Assembly (NCBI RefSeq): GCF_002288825.1
Contig: NZ_NSLI01000002.1
Coordinates: 372,001 to 436,000 of the forward strand
Direction: 5' to 3'
Length of the DNA: 64,000 nucleotides
DNA from: Sphingomonas lenta
Lineage (GTDB): Bacteria; Pseudomonadota; Alphaproteobacteria; Sphingomonadales; Sphingomonadaceae
Shown here piece by piece: positions 1 through 8,846 of this stretch (positions are counted from its first letter, which is position 1; every line of letters begins with the position of its first letter). A model generated the notes under the pieces. It was not told the DNA's origin and did no database searches. It worked only from the letters and a program-made list of their open reading frames with translations. The position numbers and the translations under genes are program-made.

Positions 1-1421
1 CGACCTCGTTCGGCGGCAAGGAAAGCTATATCGAGCAGCTGCGCGTCCAGCTCGCGAGTTGCGATCCATCGATGCTGATCTTTCCGCCCGAGCTCGCGCA
101 TATGGCCGGCGAAGCCGCGCGCCTGGTGGGGACGGAAGGCGTGGACTGGTCTGAGCTGGCGACCCGCGAGGCGCCGGACGTGCCGCTGCCGGACGCGAGC
201 CCCGATGCGATCGCCTATTTGCAGTACTCCAGCGGCTCGACGCGCTTCCCGCACGGCGTCGCGATCACACACCGCGCGCTGCTCAATAACCTCGCCGCGC
301 ACGGGTACGGCATGGAGCTGGTGCCGGAGGATCGCTGCATCTCTTGGCTGCCCTGGTACCACGACATGGGGCTGGTCGGCTGCTTCCTGTCGCCGATCGC
401 CAACCAAGTGTCGGTCGATTACCTGAAGACGGAGGATTTTGCGCGGCGTCCGCTCGCCTGGCTCGACCTGATCACGCGCAATGACGGCAACTCCATCTCC
501 TACTCGCCCACCTTCGGTTACGACATCTGCGCGCGACGCATGTCGTCGCAGACGCGCGCGTCCGACCGGTTCGACCTGTCGCGCTGGCGCATCGCGGGCA
601 ACGGTGCGGACATGATCCGGCCCGACGTGATGCAGGCGTTCGTCGACGCCTTCGCCGATGCGGGATTCAAGGCGTCCGCCTTCCTGCCCTCGTACGGCCT
701 CGCGGAGGCAACGCTCGCCGTGACGATCATGCCGCCGGGCGAGGGCATCCGCGTCGAGCTGGTCGAGGAAACCGAACTGTCGGGCCATGACGGTAGCGCG
801 AACGACAACGAGCGCCCGCAGCGCTATCGCGCCATCGTCAATTGCGGGAAGCCCGTGCGCGACATGGCCGTCGAGATCCGCAACGAGAATGGCGCTCCCC
901 TGCCCGACCGCGCGATCGGCAAGGTTTGGTGCTCGGGTCCGTCGGTGATGGTCGGCTATTTCCGCGACCCCGACGCGACCGCCGCGTGCATGCGCGACAA
1001 TTGGCTCGACACCGGCGACATGGGTTACATGTCGGACGGCTACATCTACATCGTCGGCCGCGCCAAGGACATGATCATCGTCAACGGCAAGAACCACTGG
1101 CCGCAGGACATCGAGTGGGCAGTGGAGCAGCTGCCCGGCTTCAAGGCGGGCGACATCGCCGCCTTCGCGATCACTACGCCCGGCGGCGAGGAGACGCCGG
1201 CGGTGCTCGTCCAATGCCGCAGCTCCGACGAGGCGGAGCGCGCGCGGCTGCACGACACGATCCGCGAGCGCGTCCGCGCGGTGACCGGCATGAATTGCGT
1301 GATCGAGCTGATCCCGCCGCGCACCCTGCCGCGGACCAGCTCGGGCAAGCTCAGCCGGACCAAGGCGCGGAACTTGTATCTGGCGGGTGAGATCAAGCCG
1401 TACGAGCTGCGGGCGGCGTAG
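1..1421 (+). CDS. Fatty-acyl-AMP ligase, 5' end outside the window
   Basis: Adenylate-forming enzyme that activates a fatty acid as acyl-AMP, probably for transfer to an acyl carrier protein. The frame is open from base 3, so the gene begins upstream; roughly 100 N-terminal residues are missing compared with the usual 570-600. Visible motifs are the AMP-binding loop YLQYSSGSTRFPHGV, the YGLAEATLAV aromatic motif, the LDTGDMGYM motif with its adenylate-binding Asp, and the hinge region GRAKDMIIVNGKN. The sequence after the TGD motif is of the FAAL rather than the acyl-CoA ligase type, but without the N-terminus and an insertion check this is inference. A polyketide or lipid partner is not visible here; the following gene is a c-di-GMP enzyme. 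A hairpin follows the stop. Confidence 0.85.
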   Translation, partial: TSFGGKESYIEQLRVQLASCDPSMLIFPPELAHMAGEAARLVGTEGVDWSELATREAPDVPLPDASPDAIAYLQYSSGSTRFPHGVAITHRALLNNLAAHGYGMELVPEDRCISWLPWYHDMGLVGCFLSPIANQVSVDYLKTEDFARRPLAWLDLITRNDGNSISYSPTFGYDICARRMSSQTRASDRFDLSRWRIAGNGADMIRPDVMQAFVDAFADAGFKASAFLPSYGLAEATLAVTIMPPGEGIRVELVEETELSGHDGSANDNERPQRYRAIVNCGKPVRDMAVEIRNENGAPLPDRAIGKVWCSGPSVMVGYFRDPDATAACMRDNWLDTGDMGYMSDGYIYIVGRAKDMIIVNGKNHWPQDIEWAVEQLPGFKAGDIAAFAITTPGGEETPAVLVQCRSSDEAERARLHDTIRERVRAVTGMNCVIELIPPRTLPRTSSGKLSRTKARNLYLAGEIKPYELRAA

Positions 1422-1431
1422 GTGCGGGCAG

Positions 1432-1457
1432 CCTAGCCTTGCCCAGCCAAGGCTAGG
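1432..1457. terminator. Hairpin after the acyl-AMP ligase gene
   Basis: Perfect 10-bp stem (CCTAGCCTTG at 1432-1441 with CAAGGCTAGG at 1448-1457) and a 6-base loop, starting 11 bases after the stop codon. There is no run of T after it, so it may be a weak or Rho-assisted terminator or a transcript-stabilising hairpin. Confidence 0.45.
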
Positions 1458-1555
1458 ACTCACCACGGCGGACGACCCATCTTCCGGCCGACAATTTTCC
1501 TTCCAATCCCTCCGTCGCAAACGAACCGCTAACCAGCCGTTGCTAAGCCGGGCGG

Positions 1556-3913
1556 GTGAGTACCGCAGAGCCTATCGCCGCCGGCCCCGTTTCGGTCGAC
1601 TTCCGCACGCTTGTAGGCCTGCGCGAGGGTACGGACCCGGCCGAATGGGGGCGAATCCGCTCCTTCCAGCTCCAGGCGGGGCGCCAGTTCGCGTTGTTCC
1701 TCCTCGGCGCCAACCTGCTCGCCGCGACTGTCATGGTGATGCTGTTCGCCAAATCCCTGCCAATGTGGCTGCTCGGCGGCTGGGGCGTGGCGACCGCCGC
1801 CGTCGCGATCGCGGTCGCGATCCGGCGTAGGCGTACGGAGCATCGGGACGGCAGCCACGCCGCGCTGAGTGAACTGCGCGGCACCGCGCTCGAGGGGATC
1901 GCCCTAGCCGCCGTCTGGTCGGTGCCGCCCACCCTGTTCGCGGGCGTCGGCACAGGCGGCGCTTTCGTGGTGTGGATGGTCCTGTCGGTGCTGATGACCG
2001 CGGTCGCCGTCGCTCTGGCGCCGCTGGCACTATCGTCCATTCTGTTCCTGGGCGGCGTAGGCGGTGTCGCGGCGGGCAAGCTGGCGCTGGCAGGCGCTTA
2101 TCCTGCGAGCGGCGCGACCTTGCTGTTCACCAGCCTGCTCATGCTCGGCTGCGTCACGCGCGCCCGCGCGCTGGTGCTGATCCGCGCCGGCCAGATCGCA
2201 CTCGCCGAGCGCGACGAGACAGTGAGCCTCCTGCTGCGCGAGTTCGAGGACACCGGCGCGGACTGGCTGTGGGAGACCGACGCCGCCCGCCGCATCATCA
2301 AGGCCTCTCCGCGCTTCGCCTTCGCGTGCGGCCTCGACCCCGTCTCCATCAACGGCAAGGCGTTCCTCGAGGTTCTGGCGGGGCCGAGCTGGGAGTCGGG
2401 CAACTTCGCCGCGGGCCTTCGCGATCTTGCGGAGAAGATGAAGGGCCGCGAGTCGTTCCGCGACCTGCGCCTCCCCGTTCACGTCGAGGGCGAGGAGCGC
2501 TGGTGGGAGATCGCCGCCAGCCCGCGCTATGACGAGCGCGGCGCGTTCTGCGGCTTTCGCGGTGTCGGCTCCGACGTGACCGAGCAGCGCGCGTCCGCCG
2601 ACAAGATCAACCGTATGGCGCGCTACGACACGCTCACCGGCTTGCCCAACCGCCTCATGGTCAACGAGACGCTCGCCCGCGCCATGCTGGAGGCGGAGAA
2701 GTGGAGCGGTCGCTGCGCGTTCATGATGATCGACCTCGACCGGTTCAAGGCGGTGAACGACACGCTCGGCCACCCGGTCGGCGACCGGCTGCTCTCCCGC
2801 GTGTCGGAGCGCCTGGCCCAGCTTATGGGCGAGAACGAACTCTGCGGCCGTTTGGGCGGCGACGAGTTCGCGGTGGTCGTGCGCGACGCGGCCGACCCCG
2901 AGAAGGTCCACCGCCTCGCCCAGCGGATCATCGAGTCGCTCTCCCGGTCCTATGAGGTCGACCAGCACACGCTCTATATCGGCGCCAGCGTCGGCCTCGC
3001 CTTTGGGCCGCGCGACGGGCGCACGGCGGAGATGCTGATTCGCTCCGCGGACCTCGCGCTATATCGGTCAAAAGACGCGGGCGGCGGCAAGTTCCACATC
3101 TACGAGCCCCAGCTGCACGTTGAGGCCGAGGAGCGCCGCCGGCTGGAAGTCGCGCTCCGCACCGCGGTCGAGCAGGGGCAGATGCACCTGGCCTACCAGC
3201 CCGTCGTCGACGCGACCTCGACCAAGCTCACTGGCTTCGAGGCGCTGCTCCGCTGGGTCCACCCAGAATACGGCCCGATCTCGCCCGCCAAGTTCGTGCC
3301 GCTGGCGGAGGAAGCGCGGCTGATCGCGCCGATCGGAGAATGGGTGCTCCGGACCGCGTGCCGCGAGGCGGCGAATTGGCCGTCGGACGTGCGGGTCGCG
3401 GTGAACGTTTCGCCGGACCAGCTCCATGATCCCAACTTCGTCGCGGTCGTGGCGTCCGCGCTGGCGAACAGCGGGCTGACCGCCGACCGGCTCGAGTTGG
3501 AGGTGACGGAGAGCGTGTTCATGCGTGAAGGCACGGGCGCGGTGCGCGTGCTGGAACGCATCCTCGATCTCGGCGTGCGCTTGAGCCTCGACGACTTCGG
3601 CACCGGCTACTCGTCGCTCGGCTACCTATCACGTACGCGGTTCAGCTCGATCAAGATCGACAGGAGCTTCGTCCAGGGCGCAAGCAAGGGCGTGCGCGAG
3701 GCGATCGCGATCATCCGCGCGGTCGTGGCGCTCGCCAAGAGCCTCGGCATGGCGACCACCGCCGAGGGCGTGGAGACCGAGGCCGAGCACCAGATGGTGC
3801 AGGAGCTCGGCTGCTCGAAGGTCCAGGGCTATTACTTCGGCCGCCCTCTCCCAGTCGATGAAGCGCGGAACCTCGCCAACCAGCGCCGGTGGAACGACGC
3901 CGCGGCGGCCTGA
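1556..3913 (+). CDS. Membrane PAS-GGDEF-EAL cyclic-di-GMP enzyme
   Basis: 785 residues, GTG start. Five to six hydrophobic segments lie between residues 44 and 206, then a PAS-like domain (about 225-345), a GGDEF domain (GGDEF at 434-438) and an EAL domain (EAL at 562-564). The EAL domain keeps the catalytic set: EALLR, NVSPDQ, LEVTES, DDFGTGYS, IKIDRSFV, GVETE and QGYYFGR. The GGDEF motif is intact, but the RxxD inhibitory site that normally lies five residues before it is absent (GENE instead). So it could be bifunctional without product inhibition; the direction of activity in vivo is inference. The start has only a weak GGCGG upstream, so the exact start is uncertain. It ends two bases before the convergent DUF3140 gene. 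Confidence 0.93.
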   Translation: MSTAEPIAAGPVSVDFRTLVGLREGTDPAEWGRIRSFQLQAGRQFALFLLGANLLAATVMVMLFAKSLPMWLLGGWGVATAAVAIAVAIRRRRTEHRDGSHAALSELRGTALEGIALAAVWSVPPTLFAGVGTGGAFVVWMVLSVLMTAVAVALAPLALSSILFLGGVGGVAAGKLALAGAYPASGATLLFTSLLMLGCVTRARALVLIRAGQIALAERDETVSLLLREFEDTGADWLWETDAARRIIKASPRFAFACGLDPVSINGKAFLEVLAGPSWESGNFAAGLRDLAEKMKGRESFRDLRLPVHVEGEERWWEIAASPRYDERGAFCGFRGVGSDVTEQRASADKINRMARYDTLTGLPNRLMVNETLARAMLEAEKWSGRCAFMMIDLDRFKAVNDTLGHPVGDRLLSRVSERLAQLMGENELCGRLGGDEFAVVVRDAADPEKVHRLAQRIIESLSRSYEVDQHTLYIGASVGLAFGPRDGRTAEMLIRSADLALYRSKDAGGGKFHIYEPQLHVEAEERRRLEVALRTAVEQGQMHLAYQPVVDATSTKLTGFEALLRWVHPEYGPISPAKFVPLAEEARLIAPIGEWVLRTACREAANWPSDVRVAVNVSPDQLHDPNFVAVVASALANSGLTADRLELEVTESVFMREGTGAVRVLERILDLGVRLSLDDFGTGYSSLGYLSRTRFSSIKIDRSFVQGASKGVREAIAIIRAVVALAKSLGMATTAEGVETEAEHQMVQELGCSKVQGYYFGRPLPVDEARNLANQRRWNDAAAA

Positions 3914-3915
3914 CG

Positions 3916-4266
3916 CTAGCCCTTCATCGGGTCGTGCCCCCAATTCATGAGCGAGTAGCGCCAGCGGGAGTGTTCCTTGTCCTCGGCCGGCCCGCCCTGC
4001 GCCATGTGGCGGTGGACGTAGCTGACGACGCGTTTCATTTCGTGATAATCGTCGTCGGTCAGGTCCGACCTCTTCTTGCCCAGCATCTCGACGATGCGCC
4101 GGCCTTGGTGATGCCCGATGCTCTCGCCGTCGCCCTTCCCGTCCTCGCCCTTCCAGCCGACCTCCTTGCTCTCCTCCGTCTCGAGATGCTTCTCCAGCGC
4201 GGCGGGCGTCATGTTCACCGCTTCCTTGAAGTCGCGATAGGTCTTGTCGTGGTCGTCGTCGGCCAT
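3916..4266 (-). CDS. DUF3140 family protein
   Basis: 116-residue soluble, charged protein of unknown function. It matches the DUF3140 pattern from memory: an N-terminal FKEAVNMTPAALEKHLETE segment, a central GESIGHHQGRRIVEML segment, and the end HRHMAQ...WRYSLMNWGHDP. Length is normal for the family. It points towards the GGDEF-EAL gene (two-base gap) and away from the small gene at 4444, leaving 177 bases between the divergent starts for promoters. No catalytic motif is recognisable. Confidence 0.8.
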   Translation of the reverse strand: MADDDHDKTYRDFKEAVNMTPAALEKHLETEESKEVGWKGEDGKGDGESIGHHQGRRIVEMLGKKRSDLTDDDYHEMKRVVSYVHRHMAQGGPAEDKEHSRWRYSLMNWGHDPMKG

Positions 4267-4443
4267 GCGCTTCTCCTCTCGGGGCGGCCAACGGCGGAAA
4301 CGGCTTCAGAGTTGCGCGAAGGGCGAAGCGACGGCGTTCGCGATCATCCGGTCCTCCTCGACTTTTCGACCCGCATCCTTCTCGGATGAGCCTACATATC
4401 TTCGACGCGCTCACACCGCGCGAGCTCGGCCAAGGAGACGCTT

Positions 4444-4635
4444 ATGTTCGGAGACGTCGTCGCTACGCTGCTGTTCCTGCTCAACCCGCCGCCCCCGCCG
4501 CCCGAGCAGCCCGCGTCGGAAGGTTCGCTGACGGCCGAGCAGCAGGCCCAGTACGAGGCCGAGTACAATAGCTGCGCCGGCGCCTGGGATCCGGACCAGT
4601 GCCGGGCCGACCCGTACGAGCGCTATTACGGCTGA
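4444..4635 (+). CDS. Small hypothetical protein, 63 residues
   Basis: Accepted because of a good ribosome binding site (AAGGAGAC, about 5 bases before the ATG) and a non-random product: a hydrophobic N-terminal segment (FGDVVATLLFLL), a run of six prolines, then an acidic C-terminal half with two cysteines (NSCAGAWDPDQC) and a tyrosine-rich end. The hydrophobic start could be a membrane anchor or an uncleaved export signal, with the two cysteines able to pair outside the cytoplasm; that is inference. Family not recognised. Confidence 0.6.
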   Translation: MFGDVVATLLFLLNPPPPPPEQPASEGSLTAEQQAQYEAEYNSCAGAWDPDQCRADPYERYYG

Positions 4636-4659
4636 CGCCGCGGCGGGGCGCGCTGCGGC

Positions 4660-5931
4660 TCAGCGCACGCGCTCTCCGCCCTTGATCACCGCGACGGGGC
4701 GCTCGAGCACGGCGACGTCGCGCGTCGGGTCGCCCGCGACCGCCACCATGTCGCCGTAGCGGCCGACCGCGATCGAGCCGACATCGCCCTCGCGCGCCAT
4801 CGCGCGGGCGGCGTTGATCGTGGCCGATCGGATCGCGTCCATCGGCTGCAGGCCGAAGCGCACCATCACCGCGAACTGCCGGGCGTTGTCGCCGTGCGGG
4901 TAGATGCCCGCGTCGGTCGAGTAGATCATCCTCGCCCCGGCCCGAGCGGCGGCGCGGAAGTTCTCGCGCTGCTGCGTGCCGACCTGACGCTCCTTCTCGA
5001 TATTCTCCGGGAGCACGCCGTTCTTCTCGCCCTCGGCCAGCGTGTAGTCGGTGTTGTAGACGTCGAAACCAAGATAGGTCCCGCGCTGCTTGGCGAGCGC
5101 GATCCCCTCGGCGTCGATGAAGCTGACATGCTCGATCGTGTCGATGCCGGCGCGGATCGCCGCCTTGATGCCGTCGGCGCCGTGCGCGTGCGCGGCGGTG
5201 GGCAGCCGCCAGAACTCCGCCTCCTCCGCGACGGCGCGCAGCTCCTCCTCGCGCAGCTGCTGAACGCCCGGCGCGGTGTTGCGGCTGAACACGCCGCCCG
5301 TGGCGCAGACCTTGATCACCTCGGCGCCGTACTTCCGCTGCTCGCGCACCCGCTTGCGCAGCTCCTCGGGCGAGTCGCCCATCGCCGGCGATTTCCGGTC
5401 GAACGAGGGCGGCAGGTAGGTCTCGTCGCAATGTCCGCCCGTTGCGCCCAGCGCGTGGGCGGACGGGACGATACGCGGCCCCTCGATCCACCCCTCCTCG
5501 ATCGCCTGCTTGAGACCGACATCGGCGTAGCCGTCCGATCCGACGTTGCGCACGGTGGTGAAGCCGGCGCGGAGAGTCCGGGCCGCGTTGCCCGCGCCCT
5601 GCGCGACCCAGAAGGTGTCGGTGAAACGCAGGCCGGTATAGCCGCCGTATTTGGGGTTGCTCGTCAGGTGGACGTGCATGTCGATCAGCCCGGGCAGGAT
5701 CGTCACGTCGCCCAAGTCGATCCGCTCGGCGTCGGCCGGCGCCGCGGGCGCGGTCGCGCCGCCGGTCGTCACGGAGGTGATGCGGCCATCGGTGACGACG
5801 ACCACCGGGCGCTCGAGCATGCGCCCGCTCTCCACGTCGAGCATGCGTGCGGCGGTGACGACGCTGGTCTTGGCGTAAGCGGGCGCGGCAGCGAGAGCAG
5901 CGGCGCAGGCCAGCAAGAGTTTAAATTTCAT
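4660..5931 (-). CDS. Exported amidohydrolase, imidazolonepropionase/prolidase-like
   Basis: 423 residues with a classical signal peptide cleaved after AYA at about residue 20, so it acts in the periplasm. It is a metal-dependent TIM-barrel hydrolase: HVH at 86-88 after PGLIDM, the candidate carboxylated lysine in EVIKVCATGG, AHAHG and IEHVSF histidines, and the STDAGIYPHG aspartate. This group includes Xaa-Pro and Xaa-Arg dipeptidases, but the substrate cannot be read from sequence. It is the first of five amidohydrolase-family genes in the window. The 157 bases upstream contain a GC-rich inverted repeat fragment (near 5947-5968) resembling a worn copy of the dispersed repeats. Confidence 0.9.
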   Translation of the reverse strand: MKFKLLLACAAALAAAPAYAKTSVVTAARMLDVESGRMLERPVVVVTDGRITSVTTGGATAPAAPADAERIDLGDVTILPGLIDMHVHLTSNPKYGGYTGLRFTDTFWVAQGAGNAARTLRAGFTTVRNVGSDGYADVGLKQAIEEGWIEGPRIVPSAHALGATGGHCDETYLPPSFDRKSPAMGDSPEELRKRVREQRKYGAEVIKVCATGGVFSRNTAPGVQQLREEELRAVAEEAEFWRLPTAAHAHGADGIKAAIRAGIDTIEHVSFIDAEGIALAKQRGTYLGFDVYNTDYTLAEGEKNGVLPENIEKERQVGTQQRENFRAAARAGARMIYSTDAGIYPHGDNARQFAVMVRFGLQPMDAIRSATINAARAMAREGDVGSIAVGRYGDMVAVAGDPTRDVAVLERPVAVIKGGERVR

Positions 5932-6088
5932 TCCTTCTCCCCTTCCCCGGCGGAGGCCGGGGCCCAGTTACGGCTACCTTCGGGCGTGGGTCCCCGGCTT
6001 GCAACCCGCACCGTCACTGGACCTCGGCGTTGGGCTAACGCCCGCCTTCGGCTCGCCGGGGAAGTGCGATGTGGAGCAGCAGTACACA

Positions 6089-6490
6089 TTACCGATCGCG
6101 CCACCAGTCAAACGCCGCCCGTTGGTGCTCCTCGACGAACGCCCGCGCTGCCGGGCCCGTCCAGTCGCCGCCCCAGCCCAGCTCCTCCGCGCGCCAGCCG
6201 GCCCACCAGCCCTGCCCCGGTAGGCCATCCGAGTCGCGCACGACGAGCACCGCCAGCCCCGGCTCGCCGCGCAGCTCGCCCTCCTGGTCGATGCGGTCGA
6301 GCGTGCGGCAAAGCGCGCGCATCTTGGGCCGGGAGAAAGGCAGGCCCAGCTGGTTGAGGAAGCGCGAGTAGCTGACGCTCTCGCCCGCCCGGGCGGCCTC
6401 GACGAGGAGCGAGCGGACCAGCGCGACGTCGGCGATGGGCGAAGTTTCGGCGGGCGAGGTCGCGGCGGGCATGAGAGCGAACCTGAACAA
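6089..6490 (-). CDS. Conserved hypothetical protein (sphingomonad type)
   Basis: 133 residues, cytoplasmic, rich in Arg and Trp. A central segment SRPKMRALCRTLDRIDQEGE followed by LAVLVVRDSDGLPGQGWW looks like a small winged-helix protein with a short C-terminal tail; related proteins in sphingomonads have often been given the doubtful label ribose-phosphate pyrophosphokinase, but no PRPP-binding motif is present here, so I do not use that name. An internal ATG seven codons in (6472) is an alternative start. The neighbours give no functional clue. Confidence 0.65.
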   Translation of the reverse strand: MFRFALMPAATSPAETSPIADVALVRSLLVEAARAGESVSYSRFLNQLGLPFSRPKMRALCRTLDRIDQEGELRGEPGLAVLVVRDSDGLPGQGWWAGWRAEELGWGGDWTGPAARAFVEEHQRAAFDWWRDR

Positions 6491-6786
6491 GTTGACGGAC
6501 GTTTACGCGTGAACGTTTCCCCCGAGGAGGGCGGCGCACCGCGACACGCCGTCCAGGCGACGGCCACGCGGCTGCGACGCGACACGGGCGCGACGCCGAC
6601 GCGACACTCGCGCGACGGCGAAGCCTCTGGGTCGCGACCCAGAGGCGACGGACGCGCGTCGGCGGCGCGTCGGACCCGGAGCGGGCCGGACGTTCCGAGT
6701 CGGATGTCGATGCAGTATAGGAAGCATGCCGACGGTGCTGGCATAGGCCACCGCTTGTAGGACAGCCCTTTTTCGCCTCCGTTCCC
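6491..6786. other. Intergenic GC-rich spacer with GCGAC iterations
   Basis: About 300 bases without a supportable gene. The segment 6540-6680 repeats the word GCGAC many times (as GCGACAC, GCGACGG, GCGACGC) and contains a perfect 24-bp palindrome. Short open frames run through both strands here, but they are Arg/Ala-rich with no ribosome binding site or motif, so I treat them as chance. Confidence 0.6.
6623..6646. repeat. Perfect 24-bp palindrome
   Basis: The two 12-base halves (GCCTCTGGGTCG / CGACCCAGAGGC) are exact reverse complements with no loop. It sits in the GCGAC-iterated spacer, 130-150 bases upstream of the minus-strand gene at 6089-6490. It could be a protein-binding dyad or the product of local sequence amplification. 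Confidence 0.75.
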
Positions 6787-6953
6787 GTCACCCCGGACTT
6801 GTTCCGGGGTCCATCGTTGTGCGGGTAATCCGTTAGCCGGGAACGGACCGGCGACCGCTTCACGCTCGCCGACGGTGCACGCGTCGAGCGATGGACCCCG
6901 GAACAAGTCCGGGGTGACGATGGGGCGCCTGACGCGGGAGCAAGTCCCGCGTC
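6787..6953. repeat. Dispersed inverted repeat, family 1, copy a
   Basis: Two oppositely oriented copies of a 30-base unit that is itself an imperfect hairpin: GTCACCCCGGACTTGTTCC... at 6787 and its reverse complement ending at 6918, separated by unique sequence. A shorter related hairpin (GACGCGGG / CCCGCGTC, 6931-6953) follows. It lies downstream of lpdA, where it could end or protect the transcript. Confidence 0.85.
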
Positions 6954-7033
6954 GTCGGACGGGCGCATACGCCCGCCGGCCGGGCTGCGGCCGAGCCGGC
7001 GATTACGGCTGCGCCGTACTCGCCTGCCGCAGC

Positions 7034-8428
7034 CTAGATATGCAGCGCCCGGCCGTACGCGCCCAGCACGCTCTCGTGCATCGTCTCCGAGATCGTCGGA
7101 TGCGGGAAGATCGTCTCCATCAGCTCCGCCTCCGTCGACTCCAGCTGGCGCGCGATGACATAGCCCTGAATTAGCTCCGTCACCTCGGCGCCGACCATGT
7201 GCGCGCCGAGTAGCTCGCCCGTCTTGGCGTCGAACACCGTCTTCACGAAGCCCTCCGCCTCGCCCAGCGCGATCGCCTTGCCGTTGCCGATGAAGGGGAA
7301 CTTGCCGACTTTGACCTCGAAGCCGGCCTCCTTGGCCTTGGCCTCCGTCATGCCGACGCTCGCGACCTGCGGGCGGGAGTAGGTGCAGCCGGGGATGTTG
7401 GCGGTGTTCATCGGGTGCGGGTGGCCGCCGGCCATCGCCTCGACCGCGACGATGCCCTCGTGGCTCGCCTTGTGTGCGAGCCAGGGCGCGCCGGTGACGT
7501 CGCCGATCGCCCAGATCCCCTCCACGTTGGTGCGGCCGTACGCGTCGGTCTTGATGTGCCCGCGCTCGGTCTCGACGCCGAGCTCCTCCAGCCCGATCTC
7601 TTCCGTATTGGGCACGATGCCGATCGCGACGATGGCGTGGGAGAAGCGTTGCTCCTCGACTTTGCCGTCCTTGCCCTTGATCTTGGCGGTGACGCCCTTC
7701 TCGTCGGCGGTCATGGCCTCGAGGCCCGCGCCGGTACGGATGGTGATGCCGGCCTTGGTCAGCTGCTTCTCCATGAAGGCGCTGACCTCCTCGTCCTCGA
7801 CGGGGAGGATGCGCGGCAGCATCTCGACGATCGTGACCTTGGCGCCCATGTCGCTGTAGAAGCTCGCGAACTCGACCCCGATCGCGCCCGAGCCGATGAC
7901 CAGCAGCTCGGTCGGCATGACCTCGGGCGTCATGGCGTGGCGATAGGTCCAGATGCGCTTGCCGTCGCTCGTCGCGAACGGCAGGTCGCGCGCGCGGGCG
8001 CCGGTGGCGACGATGATGTTCTTCGCTTCGAGATCGGTCGTCTTGTCGCCCTGGCGGACCTGGAGCTTGCCCTTGCCCATCAGTGAGCCTACGCCGTCAT
8101 AGACCTGGACCTTGTTCTTCTTCATCAGGCCTTTCACGCCGGCGTTGAGCGTCCCCGCCACCTTGCGGCTGCGCTCGACAACCTTGCCGAGGTCGAAGCT
8201 CGGCTTCTCCAGCGACAGCCCATAAGCGTCGGCGTGGGTCATGTAGTGGTAGATCTCCGACGTGCGCAGCAGCGCCTTGGTCGGGATGCAGCCCCAGTTG
8301 AGGCAGATGCCCCCCAGCCGCTCACGCTCGACGATCGCGGTCTTGAGCCCCAACTGCGCCGCCCGGATCGCGGCGACATAGCCGCCGGGACCGGAGCCGA
8401 GGACGATGAGGTCGAAGGTGTCAGGCAT
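7034..8428 (-). CDS. lpdA: Dihydrolipoyl dehydrogenase (E3)
   Basis: 464-residue FAD enzyme that reoxidises the lipoyl groups of the pyruvate and 2-oxoglutarate dehydrogenase complexes, passing electrons to NAD. Visible: FAD-binding GSGPGGYVAA near the N-terminus, the redox pair C42/C47 in GGICLNWGCIPT, the NAD-binding GSGAIGVEFA, the second FAD motif TNVEGIWAIGDVTG, and the C-terminal HPTISETMHE with the catalytic His-Glu. The open frame extends upstream to 8662, but the conserved start MPDTFDLIVLG fixes the ATG at 8428. This start overlaps the end of the VapC-like gene by 8 bases, so translation is probably coupled to it. The E2 gene lies 1.5 kb upstream on the same strand. Confidence 0.97.
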   Translation of the reverse strand: MPDTFDLIVLGSGPGGYVAAIRAAQLGLKTAIVERERLGGICLNWGCIPTKALLRTSEIYHYMTHADAYGLSLEKPSFDLGKVVERSRKVAGTLNAGVKGLMKKNKVQVYDGVGSLMGKGKLQVRQGDKTTDLEAKNIIVATGARARDLPFATSDGKRIWTYRHAMTPEVMPTELLVIGSGAIGVEFASFYSDMGAKVTIVEMLPRILPVEDEEVSAFMEKQLTKAGITIRTGAGLEAMTADEKGVTAKIKGKDGKVEEQRFSHAIVAIGIVPNTEEIGLEELGVETERGHIKTDAYGRTNVEGIWAIGDVTGAPWLAHKASHEGIVAVEAMAGGHPHPMNTANIPGCTYSRPQVASVGMTEAKAKEAGFEVKVGKFPFIGNGKAIALGEAEGFVKTVFDAKTGELLGAHMVGAEVTELIQGYVIARQLESTEAELMETIFPHPTISETMHESVLGAYGRALHI

Positions 8429-8846
8429 GCTCAGTTCCCAGTTGCGCCGATCGCAACACCGTTCGGCGGATGTTGTGCGTATTCCAGACCGGAATCCCGG
8501 TACCGAACAGGTCGACGTCATTGCTCCAGACGTCGTCATTGGTGGCGAGCGCCAATGCCAGAAGCGGCCAGTCCTTCTGACCTGCCGGCTGTAGGCGTTC
8601 GCGAGCGGCACCCTCGAAAACCGAGTAGATGTCATTGGGCACGATCGAGAGCGCCTGACCAACCCAGCCGAACAATCTAGTCAAATCCTGACCGCGCGAC
8701 CGACCCTCGCGAGCGACGATCAGTTCCGCCTCACGCATCTGCTGCTCGGGGGCGAACAGATCGATCCCGGCGCCGAGCAATGCGGTGAACAGAGGGCGTG
8801 AGCGACCGAGGCACGCAGAGATGATTGGGTTCGCATCAACGATCAT
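8421..8846 (-). CDS. PIN-domain toxin, VapC-like
   Basis: 141 residues. PIN-fold RNases cleave RNA with a metal held by a few acidic residues; here the N-terminal MIVDANPI gives the first Asp (D4), followed by the Glu in REAELIVARE and the Asp-rich end TNDDVWSNDVDLFGTGIPVW, which is the typical PIN C-terminal segment. It overlaps its presumed antitoxin by 11 bases upstream and lpdA by 8 bases downstream. The pair is the usual toxin-antitoxin layout, but its place inside the dehydrogenase cluster is not. Whether it is active is unknown. Confidence 0.85.
   Translation of the reverse strand: MIVDANPIISACLGRSRPLFTALLGAGIDLFAPEQQMREAELIVAREGRSRGQDLTRLFGWVGQALSIVPNDIYSVFEGAARERLQPAGQKDWPLLALALATNDDVWSNDVDLFGTGIPVWNTHNIRRTVLRSAQLGTEHA

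Noticed and set aside
6509..6760. 83-codon plus-strand frame and its minus-strand twin
   Set aside because: Arg/Ala/Ser-rich, made of GCGAC iterations, no ribosome binding site.
8429..8662. N-terminal extension of lpdA
   Set aside because: Overlaps the PIN toxin gene in another frame; Arg/Ser-rich and not conserved in character.
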